64,000 bases of DNA from Streptomyces sp. NBC_01294 (GCF_035917235.1 NZ_CP108423.1:5857501-5921500), one strand, 5' to 3'. Counted from the stretch's first letter, positions 33,982 to 43,203 are shown. Notes: a model not told the origin generated them from the sequence alone. Made by a program: numbers and translations.

Positions 33982-34755
33982 TCAGGGCCCGGGCGGCTTC
34001 TCCAGGGAGGCGGGCCGCTCCGGGTCGGGGGTCCCTCCGATGAAGTTCTCGAACCTGCGGCGCGGCCCCGCCCAGCGCCGGTCGTGGTGGAACGCGCGCA
34101 GCCCGGCCTTGGCGCGGGCGCGCGGACGGTTCGCGTAGAACCTCTTCGCGTACGGGGACCCGGGCCGGGCCAGCCGGATCGCGCCGATCAGCGCCACGAA
34201 CGGGATGATCACGCCGAAGATGGCGGTGCGCGCCTTGCCCTTCCACAGGGCGAGCAGGGCGAGGCAGAAGTTGCCGGCCGCGTTCATGACGACCAGCCCG
34301 CGGCTCTGGCGCTCCTCCGGGGTCAGGTCGTTCACCCCGAAGGGCACGAACCCGCCCAGGACCAGCGCCACCACCGCGGCCGTCACGACCACGATCTCCA
34401 CGCTCTTGCGGCCCTGCTCGCTCCAGTAGACGTCGTCGAGGTGCAGGATCAGCGCGAACTCGTCCAGGACCAGGCCCGCGCCCAGCCCGAAGATGACGGC
34501 CGAGAGCCCCGCGCCGAAGCTGTGTCCGGCGCTGCCGATCGCACCGAACCCGCCGATGATCACCAGGATCACGCCCGGCACCACGTGGTGGATGTGCAGA
34601 CCCCCCGGGGTGACGTTCTTGAAGGGCCCCCGGCCGGCCCGGATCGTCCGGGTGATCACACGGGTGACCAGGAACGACATCACGAAGGAGACCAGGGCGA
34701 GCAGCATGGGCAGCTTCCCGGGCTCGATGATGTTCCGATACCACCAGTGACCCAT
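33982..34755 (-). CDS. Conserved integral membrane protein, unknown function
   Basis: This 257-residue protein has five or six membrane segments (MLLALVSFVMSFLVTRVITR, then GLHIHHVVPGVILVIIGGFG, FALILHLDDVYW and others). The HIHHVVPG and LHLDD motifs inside the membrane region are striking for a possible metal or lipid site. A basic C-terminal tail (RPRARAKAGLRAFHHDRRW) follows. No family recognised beyond 'membrane protein'. It is divergent from cobS. Confidence 0.8.
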   Translation of the reverse strand: MGHWWYRNIIEPGKLPMLLALVSFVMSFLVTRVITRTIRAGRGPFKNVTPGGLHIHHVVPGVILVIIGGFGAIGSAGHSFGAGLSAVIFGLGAGLVLDEFALILHLDDVYWSEQGRKSVEIVVVTAAVVALVLGGFVPFGVNDLTPEERQSRGLVVMNAAGNFCLALLALWKGKARTAIFGVIIPFVALIGAIRLARPGSPYAKRFYANRPRARAKAGLRAFHHDRRWAGPRRRFENFIGGTPDPERPASLEKPPGP

Positions 34756-34825
34756 CCCACTGACTCCCTATTTGTAACGTAATGGGTAATTTACCGCTCA
34801 CTCCGAGCGGGTAGCGTTCCCGCCG

Positions 34826-35647
34826 ATGACAGATTCGTTCGACGGTCCGCCCCTGACGCCGCCCCCGGAACGCGCCTCGTTCCTCGACGGCGTCCGCTTC
34901 GCCTTCGGCACGCTCACCGTGCTGCCCGCACGCATCACCCGCTGGGACCGCCCCGCCGCCCGCACCGGCATGGCCTGCGCCCCGCTCGCCGGGCTGGTCG
35001 TGGGCCTGCTCGCGGCCGTCCCCGGGGTGCTCCTGCTGCTGCTCGGCGGGGGCCCGCTGCTCGCCGCGGCCGTCACCGTCGCCGTACCGGCCGCGCTGAC
35101 CCGCGGGCTCCACCTCGACGGACTCGCCGACACCGCCGACGGCCTCGGCAGCGCCCAACCGGCCGACGCGGCGCTGCGCATCATGAAGCAGTCCGACATC
35201 GGCCCCTTCGGCGTCGTGGCCCTGGTGATCGTGATGCTGGTGCAGGTGGCCGCCCTCTCGCAGGCGTACGCCGACAGCTGGGTCCGCGGCGCCCTCGCCG
35301 CCGTGGTCGCCGCCGTGACCGCCCGTCTCGCCATGACCCTGGCCTCCCGCGAGGGCGTCCCGCCGGCCCGCCCGGGAGGGCTCGGCGCCGCCGTCGCCGG
35401 GGTGGTCCCGCGGCCCGCGGCCGCCGCGATCGCCGTCCTCACCGTCGCCGCGGCCGCGGCCACCGCCCTCCCGCTGGGCCTGCCGGCCGCCGCCCGCAAC
35501 GCGGTGGCGGTCCTGGCCGGCCTGCTCGCCGCCGAACTGCTGCTCCGCCGCTGCGTACGCCGCTTCGGCGGGGTCACCGGCGACGTCTTCGGCGCCCTGG
35601 CCGAGGTCTCGGCGACCACCGCCCTGATCGTCCTCGCCCTGGGCTAG
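34826..35647 (+). CDS. cobS: Adenosylcobinamide-GDP ribazoletransferase (cobalamin synthase)
   Basis: This 273-residue membrane enzyme joins adenosylcobinamide-GDP and alpha-ribazole in the last cobalamin step. The family motif GLHLDGLADTADGLGSAQPADAAL, here split by helices, is clear, followed by IMKQSDIGPFGV. About six membrane segments surround it. Positioned as a separate unit ~4 kb from cobU and 6.4 kb from cobT. Confidence 0.94.
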   Translation: MTDSFDGPPLTPPPERASFLDGVRFAFGTLTVLPARITRWDRPAARTGMACAPLAGLVVGLLAAVPGVLLLLLGGGPLLAAAVTVAVPAALTRGLHLDGLADTADGLGSAQPADAALRIMKQSDIGPFGVVALVIVMLVQVAALSQAYADSWVRGALAAVVAAVTARLAMTLASREGVPPARPGGLGAAVAGVVPRPAAAAIAVLTVAAAAATALPLGLPAAARNAVAVLAGLLAAELLLRRCVRRFGGVTGDVFGALAEVSATTALIVLALG

Positions 35648-35687
35648 TGCTGTGAGGCCGTCCGGCGGGTCCGCGTACCCTCACCCC

Positions 35688-36434
35688 GTGGACGACACGA
35701 CGACGGACCAGCCCGACCAGCCCGACCAGCCCTCCGCCCCGCCCATCCGGGTGCTGCTCGCCGACGACCAGGCGCTGCTGCGCAGCGCCTTCAAGGTGCT
35801 CGTCGACTCCGAGCCCGACATGGAGGTCGTAGGGGAGGCCTCGGACGGGGCGCAGGCCTTCGAGCTGGCCCGCCGGACGCGCGCCGACGTCGTGCTGATG
35901 GACATCCGGATGCCCGGCACCGACGGGCTCGCCGCCACCCGCATGATCAGCGCCGACCCGGAACTCGCCGCCGTGCGCGTGGTGATGCTGACGACCTTCG
36001 AGGTCGACGAGTACGTGGTCTCGGCCCTGCGGGCCGGTGCCTCCGGCTTCCTCGGCAAGGGCGCCGAGCCCGATGAGCTGCTCAACGCCATCCGCGTCGC
36101 CGCCGCCGGCGAGGCCCTGCTCTCCCCGGCCGCCACCAAGGGACTCATCGCCACCTTCCTCGCCCAGGGCGGCGGCGCCGACCCGGCCGCCGCCGGCGCC
36201 TCGGCCGGCCTGCACGCGCAGCGGCTCGCCGCGCTGACCGTCCGGGAGCGCGAGGTCCTCGTACACGTCGCCGCGGGGCTGTCCAACGACGGGATCGCCG
36301 GCCGGCTGGAGGTCAGCCCGCTCACCGTCAAGACCCACGTGAACCGGGCCATGGCCAAGCTCGGGGCCCGCGACCGGGCCCAATTGGTGGTCATTGCCTA
36401 CGAATCGGGACTTGTCCGCCCGCGTGCGGAGTAG
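35688..36434 (+). CDS. NarL/FixJ-type response regulator
   Basis: This 248-residue DNA-binding regulator has a receiver domain (IRVLLADDQALLRSAFKVLV) with phospho-Asp in DVVLMDIRMPG, the switch residue in VVMLTTFEVDEYV and Lys in GFLGKGAEP. The C-terminal LuxR-type HTH is TVREREVLVHVAAGLSNDGI followed by HVNRAMAKLG. The GTG at 35688 is preferred over an earlier GTG at 35652. It lacks an adjacent kinase; the HisKA_3 kinase at 23459 is the nearest orphan. It may control the RND pump immediately downstream. Confidence 0.93.
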   Translation: MDDTTTDQPDQPDQPSAPPIRVLLADDQALLRSAFKVLVDSEPDMEVVGEASDGAQAFELARRTRADVVLMDIRMPGTDGLAATRMISADPELAAVRVVMLTTFEVDEYVVSALRAGASGFLGKGAEPDELLNAIRVAAAGEALLSPAATKGLIATFLAQGGGADPAAAGASAGLHAQRLAALTVREREVLVHVAAGLSNDGIAGRLEVSPLTVKTHVNRAMAKLGARDRAQLVVIAYESGLVRPRAE

Positions 36435-36443
36435 GGAAGGAGT

Positions 36444-36473
36444 AGTGCGGCGTACTACAGACGCGGTATGCCG
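36444..36473 (+). promoter_or_regulatory. Operator-like inverted repeat upstream of RND pump
   Basis: TGCGGCGTAC (36444-36453) and GTATGCCGCA (36464-36473) form an inverted repeat with 9 of 10 pairs and a 10-bp spacer, 98 bp before the pump start and 10 bp after the response regulator stop. This suits a dimeric repressor or the adjacent regulator. Confidence 0.4.
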
Positions 36474-36571
36474 CACATAAGGACGGGACCTGCGAGCGAC
36501 GAAACGCGCCCGGGACATGGGACAGGGTGGGAGTGCCCTCGCGTTCGTCACTGCAGAGAGATCTCATAACC

Positions 36572-39500
36572 ATGTCGTGGCTGTCCCGCTTCAGCCTTGC
36601 CCAAAGGGCGTTGGTCGGCCTCGTGTCGATCGTCGCGCTCCTCTTCGGCGCCATAGCCATCCCGCAGCTCAAGCAGCAGCTGCTGCCCTCCATCGAACTG
36701 CCGATGGTGTCCGTGCTCGCGCCGTACCAGGGCGCCTCGCCCGACGTGGTGGAGAAGCAGGTCGTCGAACCGATCGAGTCCATGCTCAAGGGCGTCGACG
36801 GCATCACCGGCATCACCTCCACCGCCAGCGAGGGCAACGCCCTCATCATGGCCACCTTCGACTACGGCGACAGCGGCACCAAGCAGCTCGTCGCCGACGT
36901 CCAGCAGGCCGTCAACCGGGCCCGCGTCCGGCTGCCCGCCGAGGTGGACCCGCAGGTGGTGGCCGGTTCCACCGACGACATCCCGACGGTCATCCTGGCC
37001 GTCACCTCCGACAAGGACCAGCAGGCGCTCGCCGACCAGCTGGAGCGGTCCGTCGTCCCCGTCCTGTCGGACATCGAGGGCGTCGGACAGGTCAGCGTCG
37101 ACGGCGTCCAGGACCTCCAGGTCACCGTCACCCCCGACAACGCCAAGCTCGCGGCCGCCGGCCTCGACGGCGCCGCCCTCGCCCAGGGCCTCCAGGCGGG
37201 CGGCGCGACCGTTCCCGCCGGCTCCTTCGACGAGGCGGGCAAGAACCGGACCGTGCGCGTCGGCGCCGGCTACACCACCCTCGCCCAGGTGGAGGACCTG
37301 CGCCTGAGCCCCGGCCCCGGCAAGCCCGCCGTGCGCCTCGGTGACGTCGCCGTCGTGAAGCAGGAGGCGGCCAAGGCCGTCTCCATCACCCGCACCAACG
37401 GCAAGCCCAGCCTCGCCCTCGTCCTGACGATGGACAAGGACGGCAGCGCCGTCGCCATCTCCGACGCCGTCAAGGACAAGCTGCCCGAGCTGCGTTCCAC
37501 GCTCGGCGCCGGCGCCGACCTGACCGTCGTCAGCGACCAGGGCCCGGCCGTCGCCAAGTCCATCTCCAGCCTCACCACCGAGGGCCTGCTCGGCCTGCTC
37601 TTCGCGGTGATCGTGATCCTGGTCTTCCTGGCCTCGCTGCGCTCGACGCTGGTCACCGCGGTCTCCATCCCGCTGTCCGTCGTCCTCGCGCTGATCGTGC
37701 TGTGGACCCGCGACCTGTCGCTCAACATGCTGACCCTGGGCGCGCTCACCATCGCCATCGGCCGCGTCGTCGACGACTCGATCGTGGTCCTGGAGAACAT
37801 CAAGCGCCACCTCGGCTACGGCGAGGAGCGCGAGGCCGCCATCATCACCGCGGTCAAGGAGGTCGCCGGCGCGGTCACCTCCTCCACGCTCACCACCGTC
37901 GCCGTCTTCCTGCCGATCGGCCTCGTCGGCGGCATGATCGGCGAGCTCTTCGGCTCGTTCTCGCTCACCGTCACCGCGGCCCTGCTGGCCTCGCTGCTCG
38001 TCTCGCTGACGGTCGTGCCGGTGCTCTCGTACTGGTTCCTGAGCGCGCCCAAGGGCATCGAGCCCGGGGACGCCGAGAGCGCGGCGAAGGCCCGGCGCGA
38101 GGCGGAGGAGAAGGAGGCGCGCAGCCGCCTGCAGCGCTTCTACGTCCGCGTGCTCGGCTTCGCCACCCGGCGCCGTCTGACCAGTGTGGCCATCGCGGTG
38201 GTCGTGCTCGTCGGCACCTTCGGGATGACCCCGCTGCTGAAGACCAACTTCTTCGACCCGGGCGAGCAGGACGTCCTGACGGTCAAGCAGGAACTCGCCC
38301 CCGGCACCTCGCTGGCCGCCTCCGACGAGGCGAGCCGCAAGATCGAGAAGGTGCTGGGCTCGGTCGAGGGCGTCAAGAGCTACCAGGTCACCGTCGGCTC
38401 CTCCGGCTTCCTCGCGGCCTTCGGCGGCGGCACGGGCTCCAACCAGGCCTCGTACCAGGTGTCCCTGAAGGACGCCGGTGACGGCGCGTCCGTGAAGAAG
38501 CAGATCGAGGACAAGCTGGCCGCGCTCGACGGCATCGGCGAGACCCGCATCTCGACGGGCGACGCCTTCGGCAGCCAGAACCTCAGCGTGGTCGTCAAGG
38601 CCGGCGACGGCGAGGTCCTCGCCAAGGCCGCCGAGCAGGTCCGCGCCGAGGTGGCCAAGCTGGACAACGTCACCGACGTGCAGAGCGACCTGTCCCAGTC
38701 CGTGCCCCGCATCTCGGTGACCGCCACCCCCAAGGCCGCGGAGGCGGGCCTGAACCAGGCCGCGCTCGGCGCGATCGTCGCCCAGGCCGTACGGGGCAAC
38801 CCGGCGGGCAAGGCCGTACTGGACGACACCGAGCGGGACATCGTCATCAAGTCCGCGCAGCCGGCCACCACTCTGGCCGAACTGCAGGCGCTCCCGGTCG
38901 GCCCGGTCAAGCTCGGCGACATCGCCGAGGTCAAGGAGGTCCCCGGCCCGGTCGCGATGACCCGCATCGACGGCGCCCGCGCGGCGACCGTCACCGCGCG
39001 CCCGCAGGGCGACAACACGGGCGCGGTCAGCGCCGAGCTCCAGACGAAGCTCAAGGCCCTGGACCTGCCGGAGGGTGCCACCGCCTCCATCGGCGGCGTC
39101 TCCGAGGACCAGGACGAGGCCTTCGGCTCGCTCGCCCTGGCCATGCTCGCGGCCATCGCGATCGTGTTCATGCTGCTGGTCGCGACCTTCCGCTCGCTGA
39201 TCCAGCCGCTGATCCTGCTGGTCTCCATCCCGTTCGCGGCGACCGGCGCACTCGGTCTGCTCATCGTCACCGGCACCCCGATGGGCGTCCCGGCGATGAT
39301 CGGCATGCTGATGCTCATCGGCATCGTCGTGACCAACGCGATCGTCCTGATCGACCTGGTCAACCAGTACCGCGCCCAGGGCCTGGGCGTCGTCGAAGCG
39401 GTCGTCGAGGGCGGCCGGCACCGCCTGCGCCCGATCCTGATGACGGCCCTGGCGACGATCTTCGCGCTGCTCCCGATGGCGCTGGGCGTCACCGGCGAGG

Positions 39501-39721
39501 GCGGCTTCATCTCGCAGCCGCTCGCGGTCGTGGTGATCGGCGGCCTGGTCAGCTCGACCCTGCTGACGCTGCTGCTGGTGCCGACCCTCTACACGATGGT
39601 GGAGCTCCGCAAGGAGCGCCGCCGCGCGAAGCGCTCCGCGAAGCGCGAGGCCCGTCTGACGGTGGTCCCGTCGAAGGCCGGGGACGAGGCCGACGTCGAC
39701 GGAGCCGAGGTCAAGGTCTGA
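36572..39721 (+). CDS. RND efflux permease (AcrB/HAE1-like)
   Basis: This 1049-residue proton-driven efflux protein has AcrB-like architecture: N-terminal TM1, a periplasmic-type loop with PSIELPMVSVLAPYQGASPD, TM2-6, then a second loop and TM8-12. TM4 carries GRVVDDSIVVLENIKRHLG with the proton-relay Asp pair, and the second half has the matching GIVVTNAIVLIDLVNQYRAQG. In Gram-positives such single-component pumps work without an outer-membrane partner. I chose the ATG at 36572 (MSWLSRF); an upstream extension is not coding-like. Ends in a basic tail. Substrate unknown; lipids or antibiotics are likely. Confidence 0.92.
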   Translation: MSWLSRFSLAQRALVGLVSIVALLFGAIAIPQLKQQLLPSIELPMVSVLAPYQGASPDVVEKQVVEPIESMLKGVDGITGITSTASEGNALIMATFDYGDSGTKQLVADVQQAVNRARVRLPAEVDPQVVAGSTDDIPTVILAVTSDKDQQALADQLERSVVPVLSDIEGVGQVSVDGVQDLQVTVTPDNAKLAAAGLDGAALAQGLQAGGATVPAGSFDEAGKNRTVRVGAGYTTLAQVEDLRLSPGPGKPAVRLGDVAVVKQEAAKAVSITRTNGKPSLALVLTMDKDGSAVAISDAVKDKLPELRSTLGAGADLTVVSDQGPAVAKSISSLTTEGLLGLLFAVIVILVFLASLRSTLVTAVSIPLSVVLALIVLWTRDLSLNMLTLGALTIAIGRVVDDSIVVLENIKRHLGYGEEREAAIITAVKEVAGAVTSSTLTTVAVFLPIGLVGGMIGELFGSFSLTVTAALLASLLVSLTVVPVLSYWFLSAPKGIEPGDAESAAKARREAEEKEARSRLQRFYVRVLGFATRRRLTSVAIAVVVLVGTFGMTPLLKTNFFDPGEQDVLTVKQELAPGTSLAASDEASRKIEKVLGSVEGVKSYQVTVGSSGFLAAFGGGTGSNQASYQVSLKDAGDGASVKKQIEDKLAALDGIGETRISTGDAFGSQNLSVVVKAGDGEVLAKAAEQVRAEVAKLDNVTDVQSDLSQSVPRISVTATPKAAEAGLNQAALGAIVAQAVRGNPAGKAVLDDTERDIVIKSAQPATTLAELQALPVGPVKLGDIAEVKEVPGPVAMTRIDGARAATVTARPQGDNTGAVSAELQTKLKALDLPEGATASIGGVSEDQDEAFGSLALAMLAAIAIVFMLLVATFRSLIQPLILLVSIPFAATGALGLLIVTGTPMGVPAMIGMLMLIGIVVTNAIVLIDLVNQYRAQGLGVVEAVVEGGRHRLRPILMTALATIFALLPMALGVTGEGGFISQPLAVVVIGGLVSSTLLTLLLVPTLYTMVELRKERRRAKRSAKREARLTVVPSKAGDEADVDGAEVKV

Positions 39722-39729
39722 CCTCGGCC

Positions 39730-39764
39730 GGGCGGTGGACGGGGAGGCTCCCCGTCCACCGCCC
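39730..39764. terminator. First hairpin of a tandem convergent terminator
   Basis: GGGCGGTGGACGGGGA (39730-39745) pairs perfectly over 16 bp with 39749-39764 around GGC. It directly follows the RND pump stop. Confidence 0.75.
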
Positions 39765-39768
39765 GGTG

Positions 39769-39813
39769 GAACGCCGAAGGGGCGCCCCCCAGGGGGGCGC
39801 CCCTTCGGCGTTC
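39769..39813. terminator. Second, 22-bp perfect inverted repeat between convergent genes
   Basis: GAACGCCGAAGGGGCGCCCC plus CC at 39769-39790 pairs with 39792-39813 across a single base, so the inner pairs open into a loop in RNA. It lies before the nadA stop and ends both transcripts. Confidence 0.75.
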
Positions 39814-39825
39814 GGGCCCGATCGG

Positions 39826-41013
39826 CTACGGCAGCGCCAGCATCCGCTCCAGCGCGAGCTTCGCGAAGCTCTCCGTCTCCTTGTCGACCTGGATCTGGTT
39901 GACGAGGGTGCCCTCGGCCAGGGACTCCAGGGTCCACACGAGGTGCGGGAGGTCGATGCGGTTCATCGTCGAGCAGAAGCAGACCGTCTTGTCGAGGAAG
40001 ACGACTTCCTTGTCCTCGGCGGCGAATCGATTCGCCAGGCGGCGGACCAGGTTCAGCTCGGTGCCGATGGCCCACTTGGAGCCGGCCGGGGCCGCCTCCA
40101 GCGCCTTGATGATGTACTCCGTCGAGCCGACGTAGTCCGCGGCCGCCACGACCTCGTGCTTGCACTCGGGGTGGACCAGGACGTTCACGCCGGGGATGCG
40201 GGCGCGCACGTCGTTGACCGAGTCGACCGAGAACCGGCCGTGGACCGAGCAGTGCCCGCGCCACAGGATCATCTTGGCGTTCCGCAGCTGCTCGGCGGTC
40301 AGGCCGCCGTTCGGCTTGTGCGGGTTGTAGAGCACGCAGTCGTCCAGGGACATGCCCATGTCGCGGACGGCGGTGTTGCGGCCCAGGTGCTGGTCCGGGA
40401 GGAAGAGCACCTTCTCGCCCTGCTCGAAGGCCCACTCCAGGGCCTTCTTCGCGTTGGACGAGGTACAGATCGTGCCGCCGTGCTTGCCGGTGAAGGCCTT
40501 GATGTCGGCGGAGGAGTTCATGTACGAGACGGGCACCGTGGCGCCGGCGACGCCGGCCTCGGTCAGCACGTCCCAGCACTCCGCGACCTGCTCCGCGGTG
40601 GCCATGTCGGCCATCGAGCAGCCGGCGGCCAGGTCCGGCAGGACCACCCTCTGGTCGTCCGAGGTCAGGATGTCCGCGGACTCGGCCATGAAGTGCACGC
40701 CGCAGAAGACGATGTACTCGGCCTCCGGCTTGGCGGCCGCGTCCTTGGCCAGCTTGAACGAGTCGCCGGTGACGTCCGCGAACTCGATGACCTCGTCGCG
40801 CTGGTAGTGGTGGCCGAGGATGAACACCTTGTCCCCGAGCTTCTCCTTGGCCGCGCGGGCGCGCTCCACGAGGTTCGGGTCCGAGGGCGAGGGCAGGTCG
40901 CCGGGGCACTCCACCCCGCGCTCGCTCTTGGGGTCGGCCTCGCGGCCGAGCAGCAGCAGGGCAAGGGGCGTCGGCTGGACGTCCAAAGGCTGGGCGGTGG
41001 TCACGACACGCAC
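39826..41013 (-). CDS. nadA: Quinolinate synthase A
   Basis: This 395-residue enzyme condenses iminoaspartate with dihydroxyacetone phosphate to quinolinate in NAD synthesis. Three Cys ligate the 4Fe-4S cluster: VFCGVHFMAES, HPECKHEV and VCFCSTMN. GHHYQRDEVIEFADVTGDSF is the substrate region. It starts with GTG or ATG at 41013 and is divergent from erpA, whose product could load its cluster. nadB/nadC are not in the window. Confidence 0.95.
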   Translation of the reverse strand: MRVVTTAQPLDVQPTPLALLLLGREADPKSERGVECPGDLPSPSDPNLVERARAAKEKLGDKVFILGHHYQRDEVIEFADVTGDSFKLAKDAAAKPEAEYIVFCGVHFMAESADILTSDDQRVVLPDLAAGCSMADMATAEQVAECWDVLTEAGVAGATVPVSYMNSSADIKAFTGKHGGTICTSSNAKKALEWAFEQGEKVLFLPDQHLGRNTAVRDMGMSLDDCVLYNPHKPNGGLTAEQLRNAKMILWRGHCSVHGRFSVDSVNDVRARIPGVNVLVHPECKHEVVAAADYVGSTEYIIKALEAAPAGSKWAIGTELNLVRRLANRFAAEDKEVVFLDKTVCFCSTMNRIDLPHLVWTLESLAEGTLVNQIQVDKETESFAKLALERMLALP

Positions 41014-41068
41014 CCTTTCTGTTCTGCGACTAGGGACTTCTGGATCATCGCTTCGACTTCTCGTCTAC

Positions 41069-41125
41069 TTGACGCTATCTATCATAACTGCTTCACGTCA
41101 GTTTGACGATGCCCGATAGTGTCAA
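41069..41125. promoter_or_regulatory. Inverted repeat in the nadA-erpA divergent region
   Basis: TTGACGCTATC (41069-41079) and GATAGTGTCAA (41115-41125) match in 10 of 11 positions with 35 bp between them. TTGACA/TTGACG also look like -35 elements on both strands. It could bind a repressor of NAD synthesis and overlap both promoters; only the repeat is seen. Confidence 0.4.
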
Positions 41126-41306
41126 TGTGACGCATCAGCCCTCGATCGGTCGGGCCCACCCCCGCGCGCGGTGTGCGAGCATGGAATATCTGAAACAAGC
41201 GTCGGGTCCCGGAATGAATCCGCGGTCCCGCTCGTTGCCACCGACGGCAAGAGTCCGACGTTTCCCCGCCACGGCGGGGAGCCGCCCACTTCGGGAGTGA
41301 ATGCAG

Positions 41307-41663
41307 ATGTCCGTACAGGACGACAAGACCACCGTGAGCGACGGCATCCTCCTGTCCGACGCCGCCGCCGAAAAGGTCAGGACCCTGCTGGAGCAGGAAG
41401 GCCGCGAAGACCTGGCGCTCCGCGTCGCTGTCCAGCCCGGTGGCTGCTCCGGCCTGCGCTACCAGCTCTTCTTCGACGAGCGCTCCCTCGACGGCGACGT
41501 CGTGAAGGACTTCGACGGCGTGAAGGTCGTCACGGACCGGATGAGCTCCCCCTACCTGCACGGCGCCTCGATCGACTTCGTCGACACCATCGAGAAGCAG
41601 GGCTTCACGATCGACAACCCCAACGCCACGGGCTCCTGCGCCTGCGGCGACTCGTTCAGCTAA
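41307..41663 (+). CDS. erpA: Iron-sulfur cluster insertion protein (HesB/IscA/ErpA family)
   Basis: This 118-residue A-type carrier transfers Fe-S clusters to apoproteins. The three family cysteines are present: GGCSGLRYQLFFDE and the C-terminal NATGSCACGDSF. I chose ATG at 41307 (MSVQDDK); an in-frame ATG at 41301 is closer to GGGAG and gives 120 residues. It is divergent from nadA, a cluster-bearing enzyme. A strong hairpin terminates it. Confidence 0.94.
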   Translation: MSVQDDKTTVSDGILLSDAAAEKVRTLLEQEGREDLALRVAVQPGGCSGLRYQLFFDERSLDGDVVKDFDGVKVVTDRMSSPYLHGASIDFVDTIEKQGFTIDNPNATGSCACGDSFS

Positions 41664-41683
41664 GCCTGGACCGCCCGCACGAC

Positions 41684-41724
41684 GAGGGCCCGCCTCCGGT
41701 CGCATCGACCGGAGGCGGGCCCTC
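41684..41724. terminator. Strong hairpin between convergent erpA and membrane protein
   Basis: A perfect 19-bp stem (GAGGGCCCGCCTCCGGTCG at 41684-41702 with 41706-41724) has a CAT loop. Bidirectional by position. Confidence 0.8.
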
Positions 41725-41757
41725 GCCGCATGCCCGGGCCCGGGGCCCGGGCGTCGG

Positions 41758-43203
41758 CTACTGCCGGGGGAGCGGCTTGCCCGTCGTCGCGTCGAGCACC
41801 TTCCGGTCGCCGAGCGGCTGCTGCAGCGTCACCGTCAGGGACATCTCCTGCGCGAGCATGATGCAGGCCTGACCCGGCTTGTTCGGCGTGTCCGTGATCT
41901 TCACCATGACCGATTCCGCCTGCTCCCGCGCCTCCACGGCGTAGGTGCTGCACACACTGCCCCAGAAGTTCACGGTCAGCTTCCGGTCCGCCTCCGCGTA
42001 CGAGAATCCGGGCACGGTACGACCGTCCTTCGGGCCGGGCGTGCTCTCCTGGGCTGCGGCCGGCTGGGCCACCGTGTGGCCGGGCGCGCCGCCCTGGCCC
42101 GCCACCTCGAACAGCCAGGCCGGGACCAGACCGCGCGAGCCGTCCACCGTCCCGGGGACCAGCCCGAGCGCGGCGCCCCGTACGGTCTCCGTCCGCGGGG
42201 GCTTCATCGGCCGGGGCTCCGGATTGCACGGCACCGTGTCGGTGGCCCCCACCGGGGTGTCCGGCGTCAGCGGGACCGAGGTCGCGCAGCCACTCGGCTC
42301 GGGGCTGCCCTCCCGGCCGCCCGACTTCGCGTTCAGCCGCGCCAGCGCCTCCACGGCCCCGACCACCGGCTGCTCGGCCGCCCGTACGGGAGCCTTCAGC
42401 TCGCCGCTGCCCCCGACCACCGAGGCGTCGGCGCCCACGCTCACCTTCGTGGACCAGCCCTGCGTGGGCAGCCCGCCGATCACCGGGTCGGCGCTCACCA
42501 CCCGCACCGCGTCCTGGGCGAGCCGGGCGTCCAGCTTCGCCCCGTCCTGCCCCGCGGCGGCCAGTACGGGCGCGGCGGCGGCCTTGGCGGCCTCCTCCGA
42601 CACCGGCTTGCCCTGGCCCGCCCCCGCCCCCGCCCCGGTCCCGCCGGCGTCCTTCGGGAGGGTGGCCGGGCCGCAGGTGTCCTTGCCGCGCACGCAGTCG
42701 TCCCCGGTGCCGTTGCCCGTCGCCTGGAAGCGGGTGAAGTTCCAGGTACCCGGGGCCGTACGGGCCACCGTGAGCCGGGGGCCGGAGCCGTCGGCGGCCT
42801 CCCCGGCCAGCCACACGTCCCCGTTGAGCCGCGGGGTGCCCGGAATGCCGAGGGCCGCGGCGAGCCGGGCCACCTCCGCCGAGGTGACCTCGCCGGACGC
42901 GGCGAAGGCGGGCGCGGTGGCCGGCGCCTCCGGAAGCTTCACGTCGGCCCGGTAGACCACGCCCTCGCCGGACGGATCGGGCTCCCCGGGTGCGATCCCC
43001 GGCCCCGAGGGGTCCCCCGCGTCACGGGGCGCCGAGGCCGCGCTGTCACCCGTACGGCGGCCCGACGTGCCGTCGCCGTGAGCGGTGGACGCCCAGTAGG
43101 CGGTACCGCCGCCCGCGAGCAGGACGGCGGCCGCGATCGAGCCGACGGCCCAGGCGGGCCGCCGTCGTGTGCCGCGTGATGTCTCGGGCTGTTCGCTGGT
43201 CAC
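41758..43203 (-). CDS. Single-pass membrane or exported protein, unknown
   Basis: This 481-residue protein has a cytosolic start (MTSEQPETSRGTRRRPAW) and one membrane segment (AVGSIAAAVLLAGGGTAYWA). A large extracytoplasmic part follows, rich in Ala, Pro, Gly and Thr with several Cys pairs (DDCVRGKDTCGP, SGCATSVPL...TVPC). I recognise no enzyme motif. It is followed on the same strand by nothing close. It could be an envelope-associated regulatory protein. The ATG at 43203 is 71 bp from a small ORF on the same strand. Confidence 0.75.
   Translation of the reverse strand: MTSEQPETSRGTRRRPAWAVGSIAAAVLLAGGGTAYWASTAHGDGTSGRRTGDSAASAPRDAGDPSGPGIAPGEPDPSGEGVVYRADVKLPEAPATAPAFAASGEVTSAEVARLAAALGIPGTPRLNGDVWLAGEAADGSGPRLTVARTAPGTWNFTRFQATGNGTGDDCVRGKDTCGPATLPKDAGGTGAGAGAGQGKPVSEEAAKAAAAPVLAAAGQDGAKLDARLAQDAVRVVSADPVIGGLPTQGWSTKVSVGADASVVGGSGELKAPVRAAEQPVVGAVEALARLNAKSGGREGSPEPSGCATSVPLTPDTPVGATDTVPCNPEPRPMKPPRTETVRGAALGLVPGTVDGSRGLVPAWLFEVAGQGGAPGHTVAQPAAAQESTPGPKDGRTVPGFSYAEADRKLTVNFWGSVCSTYAVEAREQAESVMVKITDTPNKPGQACIMLAQEMSLTVTLQQPLGDRKVLDATTGKPLPRQ

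Noticed and set aside
36548..40909. A 1453-codon minus-strand frame spanning the RND pump and nadA end
   Set aside because: It is antisense to two firm genes and crosses two strong terminators; typical GC-rich shadow frame.
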